NCBI GenBank assembly: GCA_964561705.1
Contig: CAZLQJ010000068.1
Span: 1 to 8,795, forward strand
Origin: HGM12587 sp964561705
GTDB taxonomy: Bacteria; Bacillota; Clostridia; Lachnospirales; Lachnospiraceae
Direction of reading: 5' to 3'
Length of the DNA: 8,795 nt
The notes below the pieces were generated by a model. The model saw nothing but the letters and a program-made list of their open reading frames with translations. It did no database searches and was not told where the DNA came from. Below, piece after piece: positions 1-6,838 of this stretch. Every line of letters begins with the position of its first letter. The stretch's first letter is position 1. A program made the translations under genes and the position numbers.

Positions 1-171
1 GGTATTGTAAACAATAAAGTTCTTGAAAACTGTAACGTAGATCCGGAACAGTATTCCGGACTGGCATTTGGTATCGGTATTGAACGTATTGCCATGTTAA
101 AATACGGTATCAACCATATGGGTAAATTGTTTGAAAATGATATTGAATTCTTAAAACAGTTCAAGGCATAA
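1..171 (+). CDS. pheS: Phenylalanine--tRNA ligase alpha subunit, C-terminal end (partial)
   Basis: These are the last 56 codons of the catalytic alpha subunit of the alpha2-beta2 phenylalanyl-tRNA synthetase, which charges tRNA-Phe in the cytoplasm. The 5' part lies outside the window. The reading frame begins at base 1 and ends at TAA 169-171. The fragment contains the class II synthetase motif 3, seen as GLAFGIGIERIAMLKYGI at about residues 20-37 of the fragment, whose arginine contacts ATP. It ends with the usual PheS tail, a FENDIEFLKQF-type sequence. pheT starts 13 nt downstream in the standard pheST order, which supports the call. Nothing visible suggests the gene is broken. Confidence 0.96.
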   Translation, partial: GIVNNKVLENCNVDPEQYSGLAFGIGIERIAMLKYGINHMGKLFENDIEFLKQFKA

Positions 172-184
172 GTCGGAGGGTAGT

Positions 185-2596
185 ATGAAAGTTTTATATA
201 GTTGGTTAAAAGAATATGTAGATATTGATATCGAACCGAAGGAGCTGGAAAGCAAACTGTTCTCCGTAGGGTTTGAAGTTGAAGGTGTGGAATATCTGGG
301 AGAAAACCTGGACAAAGTCGTGGTTGGACAGATCACATCCATGGAAAAATATGAAGGAACCCATTTACAGATCTGCCATGTAAATTGCGGACCGATGGGA
401 GAGGATCATCTGATCTTGACAGGTGCTACCAATGTTTTTGTAGGAGCAAAGGTTCCGACAGCTTTGGTAGGTGCAAAACTTCCATGCGGACTTGATATCC
501 AGCCAAGAAAGATGGTAGATATGGTTTCCTATGGAATGCTTTGTTCCGGAGAAGAAATGAATTTAAACAAAGACTGGTATCCGGGTGCGGATGTAAACGG
601 GATCATGATCTTGGCGGAAGACGCACCATTGGGTATGGAAATGAGAGATTATCTGGAATTAGATGACTACTTATTTGATATTTCCATTACTGCAAACAGA
701 CCGGACTGCCACTCCGTGATCGGTATCGCAAAGGAAGTTGCTGCGGCACTGAAAAAACCTTTTAAAGCGCCGGATATGAGCTATACGGAAGATGGTACTG
801 TCAATGATGCAATCAGTGTAGAAGTTCTGGATAAAGAAACCTGCCCAAGATATTTAGGACATTATATTTATGATGTAAAATATACAGAATCTCCATTATG
901 GATGAAGAGAAGACTGATCGCTGTAGGACATAATGCAATCAATGCGATGGTAGATATCACAAATTATGTTCTGGTTGAAATCGGTCAGCCAATGCATGCA
1001 TTTGACCTGAATGATCTGGAAGGAACTTCCATTGTTGTCAGAAGAGCAGAAGAAGGAGAAAAACTCACAACCCTGGATGAAAAAGAACGTGTATTAAATA
1101 CCAATCATCTGCTGATCTGTGATAAAGCCAAAGGGGTTGGCCTGGCTGGCGTTATGGGTGGTCTGAACAGTGAAATTAAAGAAACAACAACAGAAGTTCT
1201 TTTTGAATCTGCGAAGTTTTTAAGAGACAGTGTTCGTAAAACTGCCAGAGGCTTGGGAATCCAGTCTGATGCGGCATCCAGATTTGAAAAGGGAATTGAT
1301 GAATATACCGTAGAATGCGGTATGGCACGTGCATTAAATCTGGTACAGAAACTGGGCATTGCCAAGGTAAGTTCCAGCCATTTTGATGTGTCTGCAGGTG
1401 CATCTACCGAAAAACGTGTCATCCGTGTGGAAACCGCAAAGGTGAACCGTGTATTAGGAATTGAAGTGCCGGAAGAAACAATGGCAGAAATCTTAAAAGC
1501 ACTTCAGTTTGAAGTGGAATTAAAGGATGGCGTATTGACACTTGCAATCCCAAGATATCGTGATGATGTAGAAACTTATCAGGATATTGCGGAAGAAGTG
1601 ATTCGTGAATATGGATATGACAAGGTTGTTCCAACTTTCCTGGATACAGCAAAGGTTACAAGCGGCGGTTTAAATGCAGCACAGTCAAAAGAACTGGCAG
1701 TCAAAGAATATTTATGCAGCCAGGGATATTACGAAATCCAGACCATCGCCATGACTGCAAAAAATGAATTTGACATGTTCCTGATCCCGGAAGATGCAAA
1801 AGAAAGAAAAGTGGTAGAATTATTAAATCCGATCACAGAAAACTTAAGCATTATGAGAACGATCATGGCACCTTCTATGGTACGTGTGATTGAAAATAAT
1901 ATTAAAAACGGTCATGAAGAAATGCGTTTCTTTGAACTGGCAAATGTATATCTTCCAAAGGCACTTCCATTAACAGAAGCACCGGAAGAAAAGAAAATTC
2001 TTTGCTTAGGAAGCTGCGGTGCATCGGAAGATTTCTTTGCTATGAAAGGAAGCATTGAGTCTTTTGCAAGTGCAAATGATCTGACATTTACTTACAAACG
2101 TGGAAATGTTCCATATTTACATCCGGGCAGAACTGCAGAAATTTACTGCAAGGGCGAAAAAATCGGTCATTTTGGACAGTTACGTTATGAAATCGTTGAC
2201 AATATGAACATTGCAGGCGGCAAAAAGGCAGATACAAAGATCTTTATTGCAGAGATTGATTACAGCCTTTTGGCAGGATTGTTCAAAAAAGGCATCAAAT
2301 ATATTCCAGAATCAGGATTTTCCGGAAACAGCCGTGACATTTCTCTGCTGATCGGAAAAGAGGTAGAATGTGGCGCGATTGTCGATGCCATTACTGCATG
2401 TGATGAAATGATCACAAAAGTTGCATTATTTGACCTTTTCGAAAGTGAAAAGTTAGGGGCAGATAAGAAGAGCATGGCATTCAGCATTCATCTGGCTTCC
2501 CCTGTGCAGGATGTTACAGATGCGATGACAGATGAAGTGATCGAAAAAGTATTGAAGGCTTTGGAAACTCAGTTCGGGGCTTCCATGAGAGCTTAA
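185..2596 (+). CDS. pheT: Phenylalanine--tRNA ligase beta subunit
   Basis: This is the structural, tRNA-binding and editing subunit of phenylalanyl-tRNA synthetase; its 803 residues are the normal length. Visible domains in order: an N-terminal B1 segment; an EMAP/OB-fold tRNA-binding domain at about 40-150 (VVVGQITSMEKYEG, then VSYGMLCSGEE); the B3/B4 editing domain at about 210-385 (GHNAINAMVDITNYV and GQPMHAFD, 248-274; SDAASRFEKGID, 361-372); the B5 domain at about 410-480; the inactive synthetase-like core at about 490-690; and a C-terminal FDX-ACB anticodon-binding domain from about 710. The family's Mg2+ ligands at the alpha interface appear as D461, D467, E470 and E471. GGAGGG at 175-180 sits 4 nt before ATG 185 and fixes the start. 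The FDX-ACB entry reads FSGNSRDIS instead of the commoner FPAVxRDxA, a mild divergence that keeps the Arg-Asp pair. The gene is probably co-transcribed with pheS. Confidence 0.98.
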   Translation: MKVLYSWLKEYVDIDIEPKELESKLFSVGFEVEGVEYLGENLDKVVVGQITSMEKYEGTHLQICHVNCGPMGEDHLILTGATNVFVGAKVPTALVGAKLPCGLDIQPRKMVDMVSYGMLCSGEEMNLNKDWYPGADVNGIMILAEDAPLGMEMRDYLELDDYLFDISITANRPDCHSVIGIAKEVAAALKKPFKAPDMSYTEDGTVNDAISVEVLDKETCPRYLGHYIYDVKYTESPLWMKRRLIAVGHNAINAMVDITNYVLVEIGQPMHAFDLNDLEGTSIVVRRAEEGEKLTTLDEKERVLNTNHLLICDKAKGVGLAGVMGGLNSEIKETTTEVLFESAKFLRDSVRKTARGLGIQSDAASRFEKGIDEYTVECGMARALNLVQKLGIAKVSSSHFDVSAGASTEKRVIRVETAKVNRVLGIEVPEETMAEILKALQFEVELKDGVLTLAIPRYRDDVETYQDIAEEVIREYGYDKVVPTFLDTAKVTSGGLNAAQSKELAVKEYLCSQGYYEIQTIAMTAKNEFDMFLIPEDAKERKVVELLNPITENLSIMRTIMAPSMVRVIENNIKNGHEEMRFFELANVYLPKALPLTEAPEEKKILCLGSCGASEDFFAMKGSIESFASANDLTFTYKRGNVPYLHPGRTAEIYCKGEKIGHFGQLRYEIVDNMNIAGGKKADTKIFIAEIDYSLLAGLFKKGIKYIPESGFSGNSRDISLLIGKEVECGAIVDAITACDEMITKVALFDLFESEKLGADKKSMAFSIHLASPVQDVTDAMTDEVIEKVLKALETQFGASMRA

Positions 2597-2612
2597 TGGA
2601 GAATACAGATTT

Positions 2613-3638
2613 ATGAATATCAAAGAGTTTTATTATGATCTTCCGGAAGAGCTGATCGCTCAGGATCCTTTGGAAGACAGATCATCATCAAGACTTTTGA
2701 CACTCGATAAAAACAGTGGTGCGTTTTCGCACCACGTTTTTCGTGAGATCGTGGATTATTTAAATCCGGGGGACTGTCTTGTACTGAATAATACGAAGGT
2801 GATCCCGGCCCGTCTGATGGGAGAAAAGGTGGATACCGGAGCAGGAATTGAGGTACTGCTTTTAAAACGGAAAGAAAATGATGTGTGGGAGACTCTGGTG
2901 AAACCAGGGAAGAAAGCACGTGTCGGAGCAAAGATCAGTTTTGGTAACGGACTTCTGGTCGGAGAAGTTATAGATGTGGTAGAAGAAGGAAACCGTTTGA
3001 TTAAATTCGAATATGAAGGTATTTTCGAAGAAATTTTAGATCAATTGGGACAAATGCCTCTGCCACCGTATATTACCCACCATCTGGAAGATAAAAACCG
3101 CTATCAGACAGTTTATGCAAAATATGACGGAAGTGCAGCAGCGCCAACGGCAGGACTGCATTTCACACCGGAACTTTTGGAAAAGATCAAGGCAAAAGGG
3201 GTAAAGATTGCGGAAGTTACGCTACATGTAGGTCTTGGAACTTTCCGCCCGGTAAAGGTGGAAAATATTTTAGATCATCATATGCATTCTGAATTTTACA
3301 TGGTAGAAGAGGATCAGGCAGCAATCATCAATGAAACCAAGAAAAATGGAGGAAGGGTGATCTGTGTAGGAACCACAAGCTGTCGTACGATCGAATCAGC
3401 GACCGGAGAAGATGGCATTTTAAGAGCAGGCAGCGGATGGACGGAGATCTTTATTTATCCGGGCTACCGTTTTAAGATTTTAGATGCGCTGATCACAAAC
3501 TTCCATTTGCCGGAATCTACATTGCTGATGCTGGTATCTGCATTGGCGGGAAGAGATCACGTGATGGCTGCTTATGAAGAGGCTGTTAAGGAGAAGTATC
3601 GATTCTTTTCGTTTGGCGATGCCATGTTCATTTGTTAA
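2613..3638 (+). CDS. queA: S-adenosylmethionine:tRNA ribosyltransferase-isomerase
   Basis: QueA transfers and isomerises the ribosyl group of SAM onto preQ1 at the wobble position (34) of GUN-anticodon tRNAs, forming epoxyqueuosine. It is cytoplasmic, and 341 residues is the normal full length. Family signatures are intact: EFYYDLPEELIAQDPLEDRS at 5-24, GDCLVLNNTKVIPARL at 53-68, MPLPPYI at 148-154, GSAAAPTAGLHFT at 173-185, TLHVGLGTFRPVK at 203-215, GTTSCRTIES at 253-262 and TNFHLPESTLLMLVSA at 295-310. ATG 2613 follows the pheT stop by 16 nt, with GGAG at 2598-2601, a rather long 11-nt spacing. The gene is likely part of the pheST transcript. No other queuosine genes are in the window. Codons 35-41 encode a striking hairpin, listed separately. 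No clear terminator follows the stop before the next promoter. Confidence 0.97.
   Translation: MNIKEFYYDLPEELIAQDPLEDRSSSRLLTLDKNSGAFSHHVFREIVDYLNPGDCLVLNNTKVIPARLMGEKVDTGAGIEVLLLKRKENDVWETLVKPGKKARVGAKISFGNGLLVGEVIDVVEEGNRLIKFEYEGIFEEILDQLGQMPLPPYITHHLEDKNRYQTVYAKYDGSAAAPTAGLHFTPELLEKIKAKGVKIAEVTLHVGLGTFRPVKVENILDHHMHSEFYMVEEDQAAIINETKKNGGRVICVGTTSCRTIESATGEDGILRAGSGWTEIFIYPGYRFKILDALITNFHLPESTLLMLVSALAGRDHVMAAYEEAVKEKYRFFSFGDAMFIC
2716..2741. other. Terminator-like hairpin inside queA
   Basis: GTGGTGCG (2716-2723) and CGCACCAC (2728-2735) form a perfect 8-bp stem closed by a TTTT loop. The sequence then reads G followed by TTTTT (2737-2741), with an A-rich run just upstream (2709-2713). 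This is the layout of an intrinsic terminator. It could work on either strand, because the opposite strand has TG and then TTTTT after the stem. It lies about 100 nt into queA and encodes residues 35-41 (SGAFSHH). Whether it stops transcription is unknown. The encoded residues fit the family, so chance is possible. Confidence 0.4.
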
Positions 3639-3663
3639 GAAATGGTTAAATTTTGCAGACCGG

Positions 3664-3692
3664 TTGACATTTCAGGTAGAAACGGTTATCCT
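3664..3692 (+). promoter_or_regulatory. Sigma-A promoter upstream of the COG2426-type gene
   Basis: The sequence shows a perfect -35 TTGACA at 3664-3669, a 17-nt spacer, and a -10 TATCCT at 3687-3692 that matches TATAAT at four of six positions, including T1, A2 and the final T. Transcription would start near 3699, leaving an untranslated leader of about 40 nt before ATG 3741. It lies in the 102-nt gap after queA, so the next gene can be expressed independently of the pheST-queA block. Confidence 0.7.
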
Positions 3693-3740
3693 AACATGCG
3701 ACATGACATAAAATAAATTTAAGATCTGAAGGAGAAGCGA

Positions 3741-4217
3741 ATGCTGACAAAATATTTCATCATATTTTTTATCTCTATGGTACCGTTGATCGAGCTTCGT
3801 GGTGCAATCCCAGCATCCCAGCTGATGGGGCTTCCACTGCTGCAGTCTTATGTGATCTGTATCCTTGGAAATATGCTTCCGGTTCCAATCATTTTCTTTT
3901 TTGCAAGAAGAGTTTTGGAATGGGGCTGTGATAAGCCGGTGATTGGAAAGTTTTTTACGTTTTGTCTGGAAAAAGGACACAAAGGCGGAGAAAAGCTGAA
4001 GGAAAAAGCCGGAAAAGGACTTCCTTGGGCGCTGTTGCTCTTCGTAGGAATTCCATTGCCGGGAACCGGCGCATGGACGGGAACACTCGCAGCAAGTATT
4101 CTGGATATGGACTTTAAATCCAGCGTATTGGCATGCATGGGCGGTGTACTCCTTGCAGGAATTATCATGGGAATTGCAAGTACCGGAGTTTTGGGTGCAC
4201 TAGGCGCGATTTTCTAG
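3741..4217 (+). CDS. Small integral membrane protein of the COG2426 / small multidrug export family
   Basis: This 158-residue hydrophobic protein resembles the family annotated as putative small multi-drug export proteins (Sm_multidrug_ex, COG2426). That functional name is tentative. It starts with a hydrophobic segment leading into PLIELRGAIP at 15-24, the family's N-terminal signature. Membrane spans follow at about 33-56, 95-121 and 127-155. A charged, Lys- and Gly-rich loop lies at about 78-93, and the second conserved block GIPLPGTGAWTG is at 103-114. The paired Pro/Gly-rich blocks suggest re-entrant helices of the kind seen in DedA-like transporters, which is an inference. AAGGAG at 3729-3734 lies 6 nt before ATG 3741 and supports the start. 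Its own promoter and terminator flank it, so it appears to be a single-gene unit. Substrate unknown. Confidence 0.85.
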   Translation: MLTKYFIIFFISMVPLIELRGAIPASQLMGLPLLQSYVICILGNMLPVPIIFFFARRVLEWGCDKPVIGKFFTFCLEKGHKGGEKLKEKAGKGLPWALLLFVGIPLPGTGAWTGTLAASILDMDFKSSVLACMGGVLLAGIIMGIASTGVLGALGAIF

Positions 4218-4253
4218 GTTTGCAGTTTATAGAAACTTCATAGTTTTTTCGGG

Positions 4254-4285
4254 AAAGGATGGTCAAAAGGCCATCCTTTTGTGTT
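4254..4285 (+). terminator. Intrinsic terminator after the COG2426-type gene
   Basis: AAAGGATGGTC (4254-4264) pairs with GGCCATCCTTT (4269-4279) in an 11-bp stem containing one G-U wobble and an AAAA loop. The downstream side continues as T-rich sequence (TTTTGTGTT, 4277-4285). It begins 37 nt after the stop codon at 4215-4217 and ends the single-gene unit. The next promoter's -10 overlaps its 3' edge. Confidence 0.85.
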
Positions 4286-4290
4286 ATAAT
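4262..4290 (+). promoter_or_regulatory. Extended -10 promoter for the downstream three-gene operon
   Basis: A consensus -10 TATAAT (4285-4290) is preceded by TG at 4282-4283 with one intervening base, giving the extended form TGnTATAAT. The -35 position at 17-nt spacing is GTCAAA (4262-4267), a weak 3/6 match that falls in the loop and stem of the preceding terminator. An extended -10 can make up for a poor -35. Transcription would start near 4297, about 33 nt before ATG 4330. Confidence 0.65.
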
Positions 4291-4329
4291 GTTCCCAAGT
4301 ATAGATCAACAATGAAAGAGGATTGAATC

Positions 4330-5937
4330 ATGAGAAAAAAATGGAAACTTTTGGTTGGAGCGGCAGCTGTTCTGGCAGCCGGTGTTTACTATTATGTAAC
4401 TCTTCCGGCAGTGAATATCCACTCAGCTGGATTTTGGTTCTTTTTGATCGGAGCACTGGCAGCTGCAACAGTGGTAGTTTCTTTTCACAAGGTATTCAAA
4501 AACAGGACAGAATTGTTAGAACTTACGGACAGTAAGATCATCAAGGGGCTGATTGGTGTGATCGTGGCAGCGGTCGTTGTATTTTTGATCGGCAGTCTGC
4601 TGTCTTCAGAAATCGTGAATTCGCAGAAGTACCAGCAGCTGATGACGGTACAGGAAGGAACTTTTTCAGAAGAGATCGAGCTGACGGATTTTAAAAGTGT
4701 TCCTTTGCTGGACAAGGATTCAGCCCAGATTTTAGGAAATCGAAAGATGGGTACGTTGGTGGATATGGTTTCCCAATTTGAAGTAAGTCCATTGTATACC
4801 CAGATCAATTATCAGGAGAAGCCAGTCAGGGTATCACCCCTTGTATATGCAAGTCCGATCAAATGGTTTACCAATCAGTCAGAGGGTATCCCGGCTTATA
4901 TCATGATCGACATGACGACACAGGAAACAGAATGTGTGCGTTTGCCGGAAGGACAATTTATCAAATATTCACCGGCAGAATATTTCAACAGAAATATTTA
5001 CAGACACCTGCGCTTCCACTACCCGACCTATATTTTTGATCAGTTGAGTTTTGAAATTGACGATGATGGAATCCCGTATTGGATCTGTCCGGTAAAAGAA
5101 TTTCAGATTGGTTTGTTTGGCGGACAGACCATTGGAAAAGTGGTACTTTGCAATGCTGTGACGGGAGAAACCGTTTGCTATGATATTGATGAGGTGCCGA
5201 CATGGATCGATCACGTCTATTCTGCAGATCTTCTGATCCGGCTTTATGATTATCATGGGGTGCTCAAAAACGGTTATCTGAACAGTCTGCTGAGTCAGAA
5301 GGGATGTTTAAAGACAACTGACGGCTACAATTACATTGTGAAGGATGACGATGTATGGGTTTATACAGGCGTTACTTCTGTAGCAGGGGATGAGTCGAAT
5401 GTTGGTTTCGTGCTGATGAATCAGAGAACTATGGAAAGCCGTTATTACGCCTGCCCGGGTGCAGAGGAATATTCAGCGATGGATTCCGCACAAGGACAGG
5501 TACAGCATCTGGGCTATACGGCAACGTTCCCATTGCTGCTGAATGTGTCCGGAGAACCTACTTATTTTATGGCTTTGAAGGATAGTGCAGGACTTGTAAA
5601 AATGTATGCAATGGTGAATATTTTGAAATACCAGAATGTTGCCATTGGTGATACGGTAGCAGAATGTGTGAAGGATTATCAGTCAATCTTGAAACAGAAT
5701 GGTATTTCAGCTTCCGGAGAGGAATTGAGTCAGGAAATTAAGGGAACCATTGAAAAGGCTGCGCCGGTAGTTGTTGATGGAAATTCCCATTATTATATTA
5801 CATTGGCAGGAAAAAATCAGATTTTTGATGTGGATGTAAGTATTTACCCGGAAATCATCACCTATGATCCGGGCGACAGCATTGGATTTCAGTTCCTGGA
5901 AGGTACAAATTTATGTGAGGTAACCGGTATTTTATAG
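4330..5937 (+). CDS. Uncharacterised membrane protein with three N-terminal helices and a large extracytoplasmic domain
   Basis: I do not recognise the family. The 535-residue protein starts MRKKWK and has three predicted membrane helices at about 7-24, 34-52 and 70-92. The short loop between helices 2 and 3 is basic (K54, K57, R59). By the positive-inside rule, the remaining ~440 residues should lie outside the membrane. That soluble part is rich in beta-strand-like segments and Tyr/Trp. It has recurring Gly-x-Pro-x-aromatic strands at 186-192, 247-251 and 408-412, each followed by hydrophobic residues and a Gly/Thr/Glu turn; this faintly recalls PepSY-like domains, but that is only a resemblance. 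RGAGG-like purines at 4315-4321 lie 8 nt before ATG 4330. It is the first gene of a tight operon (14 nt to the radical SAM gene). A cell-envelope role is possible but unproven. Confidence 0.85.
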   Translation: MRKKWKLLVGAAAVLAAGVYYYVTLPAVNIHSAGFWFFLIGALAAATVVVSFHKVFKNRTELLELTDSKIIKGLIGVIVAAVVVFLIGSLLSSEIVNSQKYQQLMTVQEGTFSEEIELTDFKSVPLLDKDSAQILGNRKMGTLVDMVSQFEVSPLYTQINYQEKPVRVSPLVYASPIKWFTNQSEGIPAYIMIDMTTQETECVRLPEGQFIKYSPAEYFNRNIYRHLRFHYPTYIFDQLSFEIDDDGIPYWICPVKEFQIGLFGGQTIGKVVLCNAVTGETVCYDIDEVPTWIDHVYSADLLIRLYDYHGVLKNGYLNSLLSQKGCLKTTDGYNYIVKDDDVWVYTGVTSVAGDESNVGFVLMNQRTMESRYYACPGAEEYSAMDSAQGQVQHLGYTATFPLLLNVSGEPTYFMALKDSAGLVKMYAMVNILKYQNVAIGDTVAECVKDYQSILKQNGISASGEELSQEIKGTIEKAAPVVVDGNSHYYITLAGKNQIFDVDVSIYPEIITYDPGDSIGFQFLEGTNLCEVTGIL

Positions 5938-5951
5938 CCGGAAAATGAAAT

Positions 5952-6836
5952 ATGGTAACATGCAGCTTATGCCCGCGGATGTGCAGAACGGACCGCAGGA
6001 AGACAACAGGATATTGTGGGGTGACAGATACACTTCGTGTGGCAAGGGCGGCATTGCATTTTTGGGAGGAGCCCTGCATTTCCGGAGAAGAAGGAAGCGG
6101 GGCTGTTTTCTTTGCGGGATGCAATCTGCGCTGTGTATTTTGTCAGAATTATGAGATTGCCAGGGCAAAACAGGGGAAGGAGATTTCTGTGGAAAGATTG
6201 GCGGAAATCTTTTTGGAACTGCAGGAACAAAAGGCCAATAATCTCAATCTTGTGACAGCAACCCACTATGTCCCGCAGGTCATAAAAGCTCTGGAACAGG
6301 CAAAAATGAAAGGGCTTCATATTCCGGTAGTTTACAATTGTGGAGGCTACGAAGGCGTAGAAACCTTAAAAATGCTGGAGGGATTGGTGGATATCTATTT
6401 GCCGGATTTTAAATATATGGATCCTCAGCGGGCGAAGACGTATTCCCATGCAGAAGATTATCCGGAAACTGCGAAGAAGGCTTTGGCAGAGATGGTACGT
6501 CAGCAGCCGGAGTGTCGGTTTGATCAGCGTGGGATCATAGAGAAGGGCGTTATCGCCAGACATTTAATGCTGCCGGGCGGGATCAAGGACTCCAAGGCAG
6601 TGGTCAGATACCTTTATGAGACCTACGGCGATGCAATTTTTATCAGTTTGATGAATCAGTATACGCCGCTGCCGCATGTGGCAGCTTATCCGGAAATTAA
6701 CCGGAAATTAAAGAAGTTTGAATATGACAGGCTGGTGGATTATGCCATTTCTCTGGGTGTGGAAAACGGGTTTATTCAGGAAGGCGAGACGGCGGAAGAA
6801 AGTTTTATACCGGCATTTACCGGTGAGGGAGTATAA
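5952..6836 (+). CDS. Radical SAM protein, PflX-like (COG1313, pyruvate formate-lyase activase homologue)
   Basis: This 294-residue protein is related to glycyl-radical-enzyme activases. It carries the radical SAM motif CxxxCxxC as C57, C61 and C64 in AGCNLRCVFCQN, which binds the [4Fe-4S] cluster that cleaves SAM. An additional N-terminal cysteine set (C4, C7, C11, C22; CSLCPRMCRTDR then YCGV) is typical of the COG1313 group and probably binds a second metal or cluster. Further family blocks are NLVTATHYVPQ at 99-109, VVYNCGGYE at 126-134, DIYLPDFKY at 147-155, HLMLPGG at 204-210 and SLMNQYTP at 232-239. An in-frame TGA at 5946-5948 means the gene cannot start upstream of ATG 5952. The ribosome binding site is weak (GGAAAA at 5940-5945), so coupling to the previous gene is likely. 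No glycyl-radical partner lies nearby, so the substrate is unknown. Confidence 0.92.
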   Translation: MVTCSLCPRMCRTDRRKTTGYCGVTDTLRVARAALHFWEEPCISGEEGSGAVFFAGCNLRCVFCQNYEIARAKQGKEISVERLAEIFLELQEQKANNLNLVTATHYVPQVIKALEQAKMKGLHIPVVYNCGGYEGVETLKMLEGLVDIYLPDFKYMDPQRAKTYSHAEDYPETAKKALAEMVRQQPECRFDQRGIIEKGVIARHLMLPGGIKDSKAVVRYLYETYGDAIFISLMNQYTPLPHVAAYPEINRKLKKFEYDRLVDYAISLGVENGFIQEGETAEESFIPAFTGEGV

Positions 6837-6838
6837 AA

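Noticed and set aside
3639..3740. A terminator for queA or a riboswitch in the 102-nt gap.
   Set aside because: No hairpin with a T-run was found after the queA stop, and the ~40-nt leader after the promoter is too short for known riboswitch classes.
5945..6154. A 69-codon + strand frame overlapping the start of the radical SAM gene.
   Set aside because: It is a frame shadow. The overlapping 5952 frame carries the complete radical SAM cysteine motifs.
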